Below are positions 42,597-51,868 of a stretch of DNA of 64,000 nt, piece by piece. Position numbers and translations under genes: made by a program. Under the pieces are notes generated by a model. That model was not told where the DNA came from. It saw nothing but the letters and a program-made list of their open reading frames with translations, and searched no databases. The stretch's first letter is position 1; each line of letters begins with the position of its first letter. The stretch is from Rhynchopus sp. YZ270_cl-10 (Eukaryota; Euglenozoa; Diplonemea; Diplonemida; Diplonemidae), in the NCBI GenBank assembly GCA_964035575.1, contig OZ037890.1:1054001-1118000 (forward strand). Reading direction: 5' to 3'.

Positions 42597-44024
42597 ATGG
42601 CTACTAGCGCTGCCGAATTAGAGTTGATGAACAATATTAGTTCCGCCGCCGCCCGCGAAAACTTCGACAAATGGTGGAAGGAGGACCGCGCAGCGGAGAT
42701 CAACGAACGGTGGCGCATCAAACGCAAATTCCTTGACGCGAAGGGCGACGACCTCTCCTTGCAGAGCAAATACGTTTTGGTCGACGTTCTGAGCACACCG
42801 GGCGACCACAAGAAACTCACCGAACTTCTTACCGCACAAATCCAACTCAAGCACGCAACCCCAACCGACACCACCACAGACGAACCTACGACAGACGACT
42901 CTCCAGACAACTCTCCACCAGACCCTCCCACAGAGGACACACCCACCACAGAAGCAGCTCCAGACAAAGCAAAAGAGCCCGAGAAGATCTGGGTGCGCAT
43001 CCAAGGCTGCAACTACGTCAGCACGGACCCCGTCTGCGCGAGCCTCGCAGAGTTTCAGACCATAGAAAAGCTTTCCCTAGGCGATGCGATCGAAGCTGAC
43101 GACGCTGGGGCCGTCACAACAATGCTTGGGAAAATGCCGAATCTCACTTCCCTCGATTTGGCCAACAACAAACTCGAAACGGAAGGCCTGAAATCCATTC
43201 TTTCTGGTCTAAAAGAACACCCTGGTGTGACTGACGTAGATATGTCTGGATGCTCCATTGGTACCTCTGGGGGAAAGCACATTGCAGAGTTCTTAGATGC
43301 CAATCCCTTAGTACAAAGGCTTCTGTTGAATGGAAATAAGCTAGGGATCTATGGTGTACAGGATTTATGTAAAGGACTGCCAAATAACACAAATTTGACG
43401 ACGTTGGGGTTGTTCTTTAATAATATGGGGGAGGATGGGTGTGAGGCGATTTTGGATGTTTTAAGAGACTCAAATGAAGCAATCAATGAAGAGAGCAATG
43501 AAACCACCAAAGAAACCCCTGATGTATCTGAACCTACCACCAACACCAACACCAACACAGAAGACAACCCAACAACAAAAGAGGGTGAAAACGCAGTGCC
43601 AACAGAGGAAGGGGATGTACCTCCTCCTGCTCCTCCAGAATCACCGAAAAAGGTGAGGGACGTAAAGAACAGAACGCTGCTGTCAGTAGAGGTGGGAGAA
43701 AATAAGCAGTCTCCCGCACAACAGGTGGAGCTCGATAAGATTCTTGAGTTGAACAATATTGACGCAAGAGAACAAGAGGCCGAGGCCATGAAGCAGAAGG
43801 AGCTCCGCCGTCTTGAACAGCTTGCAGAGGAGAAGAGGGTGGCAGATGAGGCGGCTGCTGCCGAGGCGCGGAAAGCAGAGGCAAAAGCACCAACAAAGCC
43901 GGCCGCGAAGAAGGCAGGTGCAAAACCATCTCCAAAACCTGCGAAACCTGCTGCAAAACCGGCAGCGAAAGCAGCGAAGAAACCTGCCGCAAAATCCTCA
44001 TTGCCAGCGATTGGGAAGAAGTGA
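42597..44024 (+). CDS. Leucine-rich-repeat protein with Lys/Ala/Pro-rich tail
   Basis: 475 residues. Residues about 1-85 form a helical region with no assigned family, then a Thr/Pro/Asp-rich linker (about 86-120). Residues about 150-290 contain 4-5 RNase-inhibitor-type LRRs (NLTSLDLANNKLETEGLKSI, VTDVDMSGCSI, VQRLLLNGNKLG, LTTLGLFFNNMGEDGCEAIL). A second acidic linker leads to a charged coiled coil (about 365-420) and a C-terminal (A)KPA repeat tail like histone H1 or a microtubule-binding tail. LRR proteins of this build are common in flagellar and cortical complexes of protists; the role here is not shown. It begins with a GTAAAGATGG context after a (CT)n acceptor. Confidence 0.85.
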   Translation: MATSAAELELMNNISSAAARENFDKWWKEDRAAEINERWRIKRKFLDAKGDDLSLQSKYVLVDVLSTPGDHKKLTELLTAQIQLKHATPTDTTTDEPTTDDSPDNSPPDPPTEDTPTTEAAPDKAKEPEKIWVRIQGCNYVSTDPVCASLAEFQTIEKLSLGDAIEADDAGAVTTMLGKMPNLTSLDLANNKLETEGLKSILSGLKEHPGVTDVDMSGCSIGTSGGKHIAEFLDANPLVQRLLLNGNKLGIYGVQDLCKGLPNNTNLTTLGLFFNNMGEDGCEAILDVLRDSNEAINEESNETTKETPDVSEPTTNTNTNTEDNPTTKEGENAVPTEEGDVPPPAPPESPKKVRDVKNRTLLSVEVGENKQSPAQQVELDKILELNNIDAREQEAEAMKQKELRRLEQLAEEKRVADEAAAAEARKAEAKAPTKPAAKKAGAKPSPKPAKPAAKPAAKAAKKPAAKSSLPAIGKK

Positions 44025-44531
44025 AGCAAGCGAGAGGAGATTCTTTTTTTTTTTGACAAACAATACGAAAGAAAGGATTTACATCCATTTTTTTCTTTGG
44101 GAAACAAGGGATAGGGAAAACTGTACTACCATAGGATGTTGCTGTTGCTGTGTATTTTTTTGTTTGACCTTTGACATTATCGATCGTGAAGTTGGTGTAG
44201 GGAATTTTCATGTAGAGACCCCGAAGCACCCAAAATTTGAAATTGCGAACAAAAAAAAAGAAGGAGAAGAGATACCAACGTCCAAAGACCAAGCCGCCGA
44301 GGGAATCCCTCAGGAGAAAAAAAGTGACAAAATACTTTTGGAAAGCTATGGTTTTGCTGTCCGATTTTTGCAAAAAAAAAAAGAAGAAGAAAGAAGAACT
44401 GTACAACACTGCCAATACAACCGTTATCTCCCTTTTCTTTGAACGTATTGATTGTTTGCTCTCCACCCATTTGTGCTACCCCACACCACTACAGAATTAA
44501 AACCTTCAAGAAAGTTCTCAATAAACACATA
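44025..44531. other. Intergenic
   Basis: A/T-rich with no gene. A pyrimidine-rich stretch (44459-44490) ending in CACTACAG (AG 44493-44494) sits 37 nt before the next ATG and is a likely splice acceptor. Confidence 0.4.
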
Positions 44532-45560
44532 ATGCGAACCTTCCTCGCCTTCTGCCTGCTGGCGGCTGCTGAGTCCCACATCTGCATCATGGAGCCCCAC
44601 CAGCGTGGTGACATGAACATCAGCGGGCCTGCCGACGATACCTGCTTCCGGCGTTTCCCCAGCTGCGGAGGGGAGACCAAGGGTGCACCAAGCATGAAGT
44701 ACGTTGCGAACCGTCCCTCAAGGGTGCACGTGCAGCAGAACCTGAACCACTGGAACAAGGACAAGCCAGGCCACCTCGACCTCTCTGTGTCGTACGACGC
44801 AGAGGCCACCTGGGAGGTGCTCACGACGTGGGGCGACTTCCCCGGCAACGACATGGTGCAGCAGACGAACTTCACCTTCGAGGTCGTCTTCCCGAAGCCC
44901 TCTGCCGCCGCCGTGCTCCGCATGCGCTACACAAGCTACAACAAGTACGAGATCTACCCTGCCAACAACACCGACGCTGTCTTCTACCAGTGCTCCGACA
45001 TTGAGATCACCGACAGCAACATCACTGCACCTGCCCCCAAGACCACGACACCGAAGGTTGGTGCTGCTTCGTGCACAACACCTGAGAAGTGGACTGCGAC
45101 AACAGAGAGCGAGAGGCAGCACACAAAGATCTGGTACGACGCTGCAGGACCGCTGGTGCGCTGGGACAGGATGGACCGTGCCACTGGTGTGATGACGTCG
45201 TACGTGACAAACTACACCGTCACTGCGGACGGCATCATCGAGTACGCTATTGAGCACGAAGCATCGAACTGCGTTGGGCTGGGAGCGGACCTCTTCTACC
45301 CTTGGGCGTACTCCGGTCCTGAGTGCACTGAGGAGCAGGCCGGTGAGGTTGTCTGTGCCGAGCACAGAAGCGGCATGGCCTGGGGTGCCAAGCGCATTGC
45401 CAACTCCGACAAATGCCTCCCGCACTTCCTCCACAAGCAGTACGAGCACATCACTTTCGAGGCCACGGAGGTTGCCTCAATCGACCCCTCCATCTTCGAG
45501 ATCCCCTCTTTCTGCAAGCAGGCCTCCGTCAAGAAGATCTCCTGCCACCCAAAGCACTGA
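44532..45560 (+). CDS. Secreted LPMO-like protein fused to ependymin-like domain (copy 1)
   Basis: 342 residues, single exon. The signal peptide MRTFLAFCLLAAAES should be cut before His16, giving the N-terminal histidine of lytic polysaccharide monooxygenases (LPMOs). Within 16-160 are the Cys-rich CFRRFPSCGG, NH at 72-73 (or His81 in PGHLDLSVSYD) as candidate second copper-brace histidine, and FYQCSDIEI, like the Y.CADI ending of chitin-binding type-4/LPMO domains with Tyr152 as possible axial residue. A Thr/Pro linker (161-180) leads to 181-336, which resembles ependymin-related proteins: C..PEKW, KIWYDAAGPLVRWDR, and FEATEVASIDPSIFEIPSFC matching their F..I..GI.DPS.F.VPS.C ending. LPMOs oxidatively cleave chitin or cellulose; ependymin domains have a lipid- or ligand-binding LolA-like fold. 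Substrate unknown; the two-domain call rests on motifs only. Confidence 0.65.
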   Translation: MRTFLAFCLLAAAESHICIMEPHQRGDMNISGPADDTCFRRFPSCGGETKGAPSMKYVANRPSRVHVQQNLNHWNKDKPGHLDLSVSYDAEATWEVLTTWGDFPGNDMVQQTNFTFEVVFPKPSAAAVLRMRYTSYNKYEIYPANNTDAVFYQCSDIEITDSNITAPAPKTTTPKVGAASCTTPEKWTATTESERQHTKIWYDAAGPLVRWDRMDRATGVMTSYVTNYTVTADGIIEYAIEHEASNCVGLGADLFYPWAYSGPECTEEQAGEVVCAEHRSGMAWGAKRIANSDKCLPHFLHKQYEHITFEATEVASIDPSIFEIPSFCKQASVKKISCHPKH

Positions 45561-45635
45561 AAACCCTCTAGACTGGGGAGAGAGTCGTGATGAGTCGCTT
45601 TTGTTTTGTTCACATTTTTTTTTTTTATATTATCA

Positions 45636-45770
45636 GAGGTGAAAGTGGATCAGTCCGCTTCGCCTCACACAACACAAAACAAAGCACAACATAATTCTCC
45701 TGATACTCTCTCCTGCTCTGTTCAAGAGGTTCGAATAACTTGCCTGTCTTTTGGCATTTTACGATTTCTC
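45636..45770. repeat. Conserved downstream block of LPMO-like genes, copy 1
   Basis: Nearly identical to 47968-48095, from GGTGAAAGTGGATCAGTCCG through CTTTTGGCATTTTAC. It is conserved while the DNA between it and the stop codon (about 75-100 bp) has diverged, which suggests either the limits of gene conversion or a functional 3' UTR element. Confidence 0.7.
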
Positions 45771-45949
45771 TTTTATACATTTTTTGTTTTTTTTTGTTTT
45801 TTGTATACCCACCGTTTTTTGTGTGATCCAGTGTGCAAAGAGGTTATGAGAGGTAGGGGAAAATAGTGAGGTTTTTTGGTTTTTTGGAGTAAAAACAAAA
45901 GCCAGCCTTGTTATATTTTGCTCTGTCTGCCCCTCTTTTATGTGTTTAA

Positions 45950-45982
45950 GGTGAGCTAAGCACTTAGGCTCGTCTTACTAAC
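45950..45982. repeat. Hairpin module type H2
   Basis: GGTGAGCTAAGCACTTAGGC then TCGTCTTAC, followed by TAACTTCCC. CTAAG pairs with CTTAG here. Confidence 0.5.
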
Positions 45983-46785
45983 TTCCCTTTTCAGATTCGT
46001 CCACAAGAGGCAAAGACATTCCCTCTAACAAAAAAAAAAAAAAATTGTTCTAATTTCCTGCAATATACAAGACACCGAGCCATCAGCGTGCACAGCCTCT
46101 GTCTACGATTAAGCCGTACACACCTGAGGCACATTTCCCGTTTGTGTAAAATGTACAGTTCAAAGTTCCTCTTCGTTGTGCTGTGACCTTGGTCGTGTGC
46201 ATGTTTTGTACGCATATGTTGTCATGTTAGAACATCGCTCTTTGGTTTTCGCCCTATATTTTTTGATGCGATTGAAAGACAAATTGCACCATGCAAAGAC
46301 TTCACAAAAGACAGTGTATATTTTTTGTTAGAAAAAGCAACACTGCCAAGAAGCACGAAGTTTCGCGTAAAAATAATTTGTGAAGACTTTTGTACTTTTT
46401 GATCACATCTGATTTTTCAAAAAAAGAAAGAAATAAATCCAAAATACTGCAATAGTGTACGACCTCCTCAGGTGTTTACGCTGCAATGCCAAGATTTCCC
46501 ACAAAGGATTGTCCTTTATGTTATGTGCCTGCTACTAAGTGGCGTATGCCCTTTATCAACTTCACATTGTTTTTTGTTGTTGTTTTTTCATTTTTTCGCT
46601 TTTTATTGTTTTTCATGTTAGTGTGACATGCGAATCGCATACGATGACGCCGGATGCCATTGCAGAGACAAGGCTCGTCACGTTGTTGTTGTGGTTGTCC
46701 TGTTCACCAAAGAAAAGTGTCACCTACCCCTACGTTGTGTTGAATCCGGCTTCACACTTTGCTTGTTACTCAAGTAAGCCCGCAC
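45983..46785. other. Intergenic between the LPMO-like genes
   Basis: No gene. 46151-46200 (CAAAGTTCCTC...CCTTGGTCGTGTGCATG) has a counterpart at 49097-49138 downstream of the second gene, so the duplicated unit extends about 0.6 kb past the conserved block. A pyrimidine tract at 46786-46804 with TTGTAG (AG 46806-46807) is the probable acceptor of the next gene. Confidence 0.45.
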
Positions 46786-46838
46786 CTCTCACCCTTCACC
46801 CTTGTAGGAAAATATAAAAAAGCCTCGAAACACACACA

Positions 46839-47867
46839 ATGCGAACCTTCCTCGCCCTCTGCCTGCTGGCGGCTGCTGAGTCCCACATCTGCATCATGGA
46901 GCCCCACCAGCGTGGTGACATGAACATCAGCGGGCCTGCAGACCACACTTGCTTCCGGCGTTTCCCCAACTGTGGAGGGGAGACCAAGGGTGCACCAAGC
47001 ATGAAGTACGTTGCGAACCATCCCTCAAGGGTGCACGTGCAGCAGAACCTGAACCACTGGAACAAGGACAAGCCAGGCCACCTCGACCTCTCTGTGTCGT
47101 ACGACGCAGAGGCCACCTGGGAGGTGCTCACGACGTGGGGCGACTTCCCCGGCAACGACATGGTGCAGCAGACGAACTTCACCTTCGAGGTCGTCTTCCC
47201 GAAGCCCTCTGCCGCCGCCGTGCTCCGCATGCGCTACACAAGCTACAACAAGTACGAGATCTACCCTGCCAACAACACCGACGCTGTCTTCTACCAGTGC
47301 TCCGACATTGAGATCACCGACAGCAACATCACCGCACCTGCCCCGAAGACCACGACACCGAAGGTTGGTGCTGCTTCGTGCACAACACCTGAGAAGTGGA
47401 CTGCGACAACAGAGAGCGAGAGGCAGCACACAAAGATCTGGTACGACGCTGCAGGACCTCTGGTGCGCTGGGACAGGATGGACCGTGCCACTGGTGTGAT
47501 GACGTCGTACGTGACAAACTACACCATCACTGCGGACGGCATTCTGGAGTACGCTATTGAGCACGAGGCAGAGAGCTGCCGTCAGCTGGGAGCGGACCTT
47601 TTCTACCCTTGGGCGTACTCCGGTCCTGAGTGCACTGAGGAGAAGGCCGGTGAGGTTGTCTGTGCCGAGCACAGAAGCGGCATGGCCTGGGGTGCCAAGC
47701 GCATTGCCAACTCCGACAAATGCCTCCCGCACTTCCTCCACAAGCAGTACGAGCACATCACCTTCGAGGCCACGGAGGTTGCCTCAATCGACCCTTCCAT
47801 CTTCGAGATCCCCTCTTTCTGCAAGCAGGCCGGAGTCGCCAAGATCTCCTGCCACCCAAATCACTAA
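46839..47867 (+). CDS. Secreted LPMO-like protein fused to ependymin-like domain (copy 2)
   Basis: 342 residues, same architecture as the gene 2.3 kb upstream and very similar at DNA level. The signal peptide again ends before His16. All candidate copper ligands (His16, His73, His81, Tyr152) and the ependymin-like landmarks (KIWYDAAGPLVRWDR, DPSIFEIPSFC) are kept. The differences I see are scattered: N for S before CGG, H for R at 61, and a small cluster at about residues 248-252 (EAESCRQLGAD versus EASNCVGLGAD). Leaders are unrelated between copies, while a 3' block is conserved. Both copies are intact, so they may be differentially expressed isoenzymes. Same caveats about family as for copy 1. 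Confidence 0.65.
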   Translation: MRTFLALCLLAAAESHICIMEPHQRGDMNISGPADHTCFRRFPNCGGETKGAPSMKYVANHPSRVHVQQNLNHWNKDKPGHLDLSVSYDAEATWEVLTTWGDFPGNDMVQQTNFTFEVVFPKPSAAAVLRMRYTSYNKYEIYPANNTDAVFYQCSDIEITDSNITAPAPKTTTPKVGAASCTTPEKWTATTESERQHTKIWYDAAGPLVRWDRMDRATGVMTSYVTNYTITADGILEYAIEHEAESCRQLGADLFYPWAYSGPECTEEKAGEVVCAEHRSGMAWGAKRIANSDKCLPHFLHKQYEHITFEATEVASIDPSIFEIPSFCKQAGVAKISCHPNH

Positions 47868-47967
47868 ATAATTCTCCACGAAAGCAGGAGATGAGGGAGA
47901 AACTGGAGTCGGTGTGATCGTGAGACACATTGCTCAAATTTTCTTTTGTTCGTTGACTTTTTTTTAG

Positions 47968-48095
47968 GGGTGAAAGTGGATCAGTCCGCTTCGCCTCACA
48001 CAACACAAAACAAAGCACAACAGTACTTCTCCTGATACTCTCTCCTGCTCTGTTCAAGAGGTTCGAATAACTTGCCTGTCTTTTGGCATTTTACA
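47968..48095. repeat. Conserved downstream block of LPMO-like genes, copy 2
   Basis: Partner of 45636-45770; a further diverged similarity continues to about 48230 (TTTTTTGGAGTAAAAACAAA). Confidence 0.7.
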
Positions 48096-48479
48096 ACTTG
48101 TCTTTTGTTGGGACTTTTTTTGTATACCCAGCATTTTGTGATCCAGTGTGCAAAATTGTGTGTAGAGAACGTATGGCTCTCATGAGGTTGGTTTTTTGGA
48201 GTAAAAACAAAGCCAACCCCTTTGGGGAGTCAGAGCTGTTGATTTTGTTCTGACATTTGGGGGGGTTTTTTTTTCTCTTTTTTCTTTCTTTGTTTACCTG
48301 TGTCTACTCTTTAACCCTAGCAGTCCCTTTCTATCGGATGTGTATGCACATTCTGTGATAGGTGTGTGCATCTTTTTCAACGTTTCTTTCTGTTTTCCCC
48401 CTTGGAAGGATGAGAATCTATCTTCGCGATGCAACCTCTCCTTCTCTGTCTGTATCCCCCCCACCCCAGTGTTGGTTTA

Positions 48480-48620
48480 CACGATGGTGAAGTATGTTAC
48501 ATTACAAGTGAAGTTACTCGTAACGTAAGTGAAAAACCGTTACAAGTGGCACTTGTAACGTTACATGTAACAAAAGTTACTTGTAACTCCACTTGTAACA
48601 CCCGATACTTCACCGTCGTG
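48480..48620. mobile_element. MITE-like element with GTTAC word interior
   Basis: Terminal inverted repeat CACGATGGTGAAGTAT against ATACTTCACCGTCGTG (one mismatch). The 100-bp interior is made almost wholly of GTTAC/GTAAC and ACTTGTAAC words, so the whole unit can fold on itself. No clear target duplication. Confidence 0.7.
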
Positions 48621-49695
48621 AAGTACAGCACTCCAAATGTTTAATGCACTTTAGTACAGGATTAAACTAATTATACACCTGTTTTAAACACCCTGTATTT
48701 AAACCTGCCAACATTGCCCCACCCCCGTTTTTATTGTTGAAGTAGCTGCAGATATGTTTTACACCCAGACCATGCTCAGCTGTTCACGAGTTGGAACTGA
48801 GTTGTCGCTCATCAAACCCCACTAAGGGCGTGCATAGGTCCATCTGGACACTGGATTGTGGTCGTGGTGGTATGTAATTGTGTTAAGAGGGTTTGGTTTC
48901 CAATATCAGCTGCAAATCTGTGGAAATTCTTGAAGGGAGAGGGGATATATGGAGGAGATGGCTTTTTTCACAGACATAAGGAGACAGCTACCCTCACAGT
49001 GTAGTTGCCCATCTTTTCCCCACCCACTCTCCCTCAGCAACTGAGGTGTTGTGCGCATTTGACGCTTGTCAGTGTGCTTTGACAACTTTTTTTTTTCCAA
49101 AGTTCCTCTGTTGTGTTGTGACCTTGATCGTGTGCATGTGGGCTGTCGAAACAGACTTCGCCATCCCTTTATAGTGTTGTGGTTATTTTAGTTTAAAAAG
49201 GTTGCAGGATGAGGTGTATGCTCGGCATGTTCATCTGGCAACCTTTTCTCTTATTTTCTTTTTACAACGTTCCACCTCCAACATCCCCCCCGCCAAAAAA
49301 AAAAAAAAAAACAACAAAAAAAAGAAGATAAAGGCAAAACTACTAAAACGATAAAGGAACCTTCCTTCTTTTTTATGCACAAGAGAGAGCTTTTTCTGTA
49401 TTTCTCGATTTGCTTCTTCCCCGCTATTCCTCACAGCAACGAGCAAGAGGCCCATGGCGCATCTGGGACAGGTGCGGTCGGAAGCGGTTTTTGGCGGCAG
49501 TTTCCTCACTGTCAGCAAATTGCCCCACTTCAGGGAAACCGTCGTTGTTGTCCGTCTCGTCCACCGATTGGTGATACATTCATCCCAGCAAAACCCACCA
49601 TTTTTTCTTTCTATGAATCTAATTTCTGACCTTTTTATTACAAAAATACCCACACAAATATTTCACACCCCCTCCCCCCCTCTCCACCCCAAAAG
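48621..49695. other. Intergenic
   Basis: No gene is supported. It holds an H2 module (49208-49236) and the tail of the LPMO duplication (49097-49138). The in-frame upstream extension of the next gene (49454-49711) contains a probable acceptor (CTATTCCTCACAG, AG 49436-49437) and a C/T-rich leader and is unlikely to be coding. Confidence 0.4.
49208..49236. repeat. Hairpin module type H2, compensated variant
   Basis: GATGAGGTGTATGCTCGGCA then TGTTCATC. Outer GATGA pairs with TCATC and inner ATGC with GCAT, whereas typical copies have TAAGC/GCTTA: the stem sequence is changed on both sides. Confidence 0.6.
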
Positions 49696-49711
49696 GAACA
49701 ACACCACAAAA

Positions 49712-50695
49712 ATGTCCGCAAATCTTTCTGTTAACGACAACCTTCCCCCTAGACATGTCTTGAAGGTGACAGACCTGACAAAGCCTGAGGTGGAAGACAT
49801 CATGCGCCTAGCGAAGGCGATGAAGAAGGACCGCGACCGCTACAACGAGGCGCTCAAGGGAGACACGCTGCTTATGCTCTTTGAGAAGCCCTCTCTACGC
49901 ACCCGCGTCAGCCTTGAAACTGGAATGCATCAGATGGGAGGCCACGGCATCTTTTACTCCATCGACAACAGCCCCCTCGGCAAAAAGGAAAGCATCAGCG
50001 ACACTGGCAAAGTGCTCTCCCGCATGGTCCAAGGCATCACCGGACGCGTAATGTCCCGCGAAACCACTAACGGGCTTGCCGCTGTCTCTTCCATTCCAGT
50101 AGTAAACGCTTTAGACGACTTTGCACACCCGCTTCAAATGCTGGCCGACATGCTGACCATCCAAGAAACCTTCGGGGACAACTGGGAGGGCAAGACCATG
50201 GCATACTTCGGCGACCTAGAGAACAACATGACATACGATCTGATGCGCCTTTGCGCGTTAATGGGGATGAACTTCAGAATGGCCGGCGACGGCGAAATCG
50301 AACCCGCCGTATGGGAGGAAGTTAACACACTAAAGTCCGTGACCGGAGTGGAAGTGGTCCAGATGGAAACTGCTGCAGAGGCGATAAAAGGGGTGGATAT
50401 TGTGTACTGCGACTCCTGGATGTCCTATGGTGTGCCTCCCGAAATCGAAGCTGCGCGCATCAAAACCTTCATGCCCTTCCAGGTCACCGCGGAGCTCATG
50501 AAGCTCGCGTCCCCGGAAGCAATCTTCATGAACTGTCTCCCCGCCGCCCGAGGAATGGAGCAGACCGCCGAAGTAATCGATGGCCCCCAATCTATCGTTT
50601 TTGACCAAGCAGAAAACCGTCTTCATGCGCAAAAAGCGCTTTTAGTCTTCCTCCTCCGACCCCGTTCGTTTGCGTTGATGCTTACGAGGCTTTGA
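49712..50695 (+). CDS. Ornithine carbamoyltransferase family enzyme
   Basis: 327 residues, the normal length. I start at the ATG in AAAATGTCC, not at the in-frame codons upstream. The carbamoyl-phosphate motif is FEKPSLRTR (Ser61-Arg65), followed by VSLETGMHQMGG; the HPLQ motif is at 139-142. The ornithine loop reads DSWMSYG instead of the classic D.W.SMG. The catalytic HCLP motif reads NCLP (274-277), keeping the Cys that contacts ornithine but with Asn replacing His. OTC makes citrulline from ornithine and carbamoyl phosphate (arginine synthesis, or arginine breakdown in reverse). There is no mitochondrial presequence in the chosen start, so it is probably cytosolic. Because two substrate motifs are altered, a related transcarbamylase with another amine acceptor is possible. 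Confidence 0.88.
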   Translation: MSANLSVNDNLPPRHVLKVTDLTKPEVEDIMRLAKAMKKDRDRYNEALKGDTLLMLFEKPSLRTRVSLETGMHQMGGHGIFYSIDNSPLGKKESISDTGKVLSRMVQGITGRVMSRETTNGLAAVSSIPVVNALDDFAHPLQMLADMLTIQETFGDNWEGKTMAYFGDLENNMTYDLMRLCALMGMNFRMAGDGEIEPAVWEEVNTLKSVTGVEVVQMETAAEAIKGVDIVYCDSWMSYGVPPEIEAARIKTFMPFQVTAELMKLASPEAIFMNCLPAARGMEQTAEVIDGPQSIVFDQAENRLHAQKALLVFLLRPRSFALMLTRL

Positions 50696-50975
50696 GAAAG
50701 AGGAAGGAAATCATATAAAGAGGAATGATATGTCGAACGAAAAAAATAAAATAGGAGGAGAGAGAAAGGAGTCGTGTTTGCTGTTCTGGCAAAACCCGAT
50801 TTTTTTTAAAAACCTCCTAGTAGTTTGGTTCTATATTTTACGGCATCTTTCTGGAATAAGAATTAAAGAGTGAGGAGGGTTTGGTAGAGAGGTAAGCGAA
50901 TTTATTTATTTTTTTTGTAAACTCAAAAATGAAGTGAGTTTTTTAGTGTTCATGGGAGAGGGAGGGTTTGGATGA

Positions 50976-51004
50976 GGTGACCAGCGGAGAGGCTTAGATT
51001 CATC
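50976..51004. repeat. Hairpin module type H2
   Basis: GGTGACCAGCGGAGAGGCTT then AGATTCATC, followed by TTTTACAAACTTTTTC. Confidence 0.55.
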
Positions 51005-51219
51005 TTTTACAAACTTTTTCTTTTTTGTCATGAAGGAGGAAATAGAAAACAAACCATTTTGAAACACACTTTTTGTGGTTCCAGGAACGAACTGCGCTGC
51101 AGAGAGAGCCACTCCTCACCCAAACAGGTCGAGGTGTGGTGCGTTTCACGACAAACCTCTCCCATGGGTTTTATCGTGTGATGAAGTGTTACGTTTCTAT
51201 TTTCTTTTTTCATGTCAAC

Positions 51220-51254
51220 AATGCCTTGCGATGAACGGTGAGGCGTTTTGCATT
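51220..51254. repeat. Hairpin module type H1, compensated variant
   Basis: AATGCCTTGCGATGAACGGT then GAGGCGTTTTGCATT. AATGC/GCATT replaces AGTGC/GCACT, so one base pair has changed on both sides. Confidence 0.75.
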
Positions 51255-51612
51255 TTCAGCGCTTCCTTTATTTTTTTGCTTTTATTTTTGCATCAACTTC
51301 ACTTCTCCTCAAACCCTTTATCGAATACTAAACAAATGAAAACAGTACCTTCCGAACGGCCGGATTTGCCAAAATGCTCCCTCCCTTTCCCCAAAAAAAC
51401 CTCGGGGATTTTTTCTAACAAAAAACTACTTTTTTCTTTTCTTTTCTTTTACTCTTGTTCTTCTTGATTTTTGATGTGTGTAGTGCTCACTCATCTTTTC
51501 TTTCTTTTTTTTTTTTTTTTTGTATTCGTGTCGTTATCGTGGAATTCACCTCCAGCCCAACGTGCGGAGAGACTTCCAAAACCTGTGTCATTAACCTTGT
51601 GTTTTTTTTTTA

Positions 51613-51642
51613 AAGATGTGTGAGCAAGAGAGGATCCATCTT
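51613..51642. repeat. Hairpin module type H3
   Basis: AAGATGTGTGAGCAAGAGAG then GATCCATCTT, followed by ATTCAATTTTATTTC. Outer stem AAGATG/CATCTT intact. Confidence 0.6.
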
Positions 51643-51809
51643 ATTCAATTTTATTTCTTTTAGACAAAGGGTGACCTTGAGCGACAGAGAGAGGGGCTCG
51701 GGTCATCTTCCTAAGGGGGGTTTTTTTTTGTTCAAAATGTTCATCTAACGTGTTACCCTCTGAAACCCCGCATTTGGGAATGTGTGCACGTTCCTTTTCC
51801 TTTTCTTTC

Positions 51810-51868
51810 AAAAGTTGTTTCATATACTAACTATTCAGTAGAATAGTTAGTACATGAAAACAACTTTT
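51810..51868. repeat. Isolated long hairpin
   Basis: An inverted repeat with arms of about 27 bp (AAAAGTTGTTTCAT...CTATTC against GAATAG...ATGAAAACAACTTTT) and a 4-base loop AGTA; about two mismatches or bulges. Confidence 0.85.
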
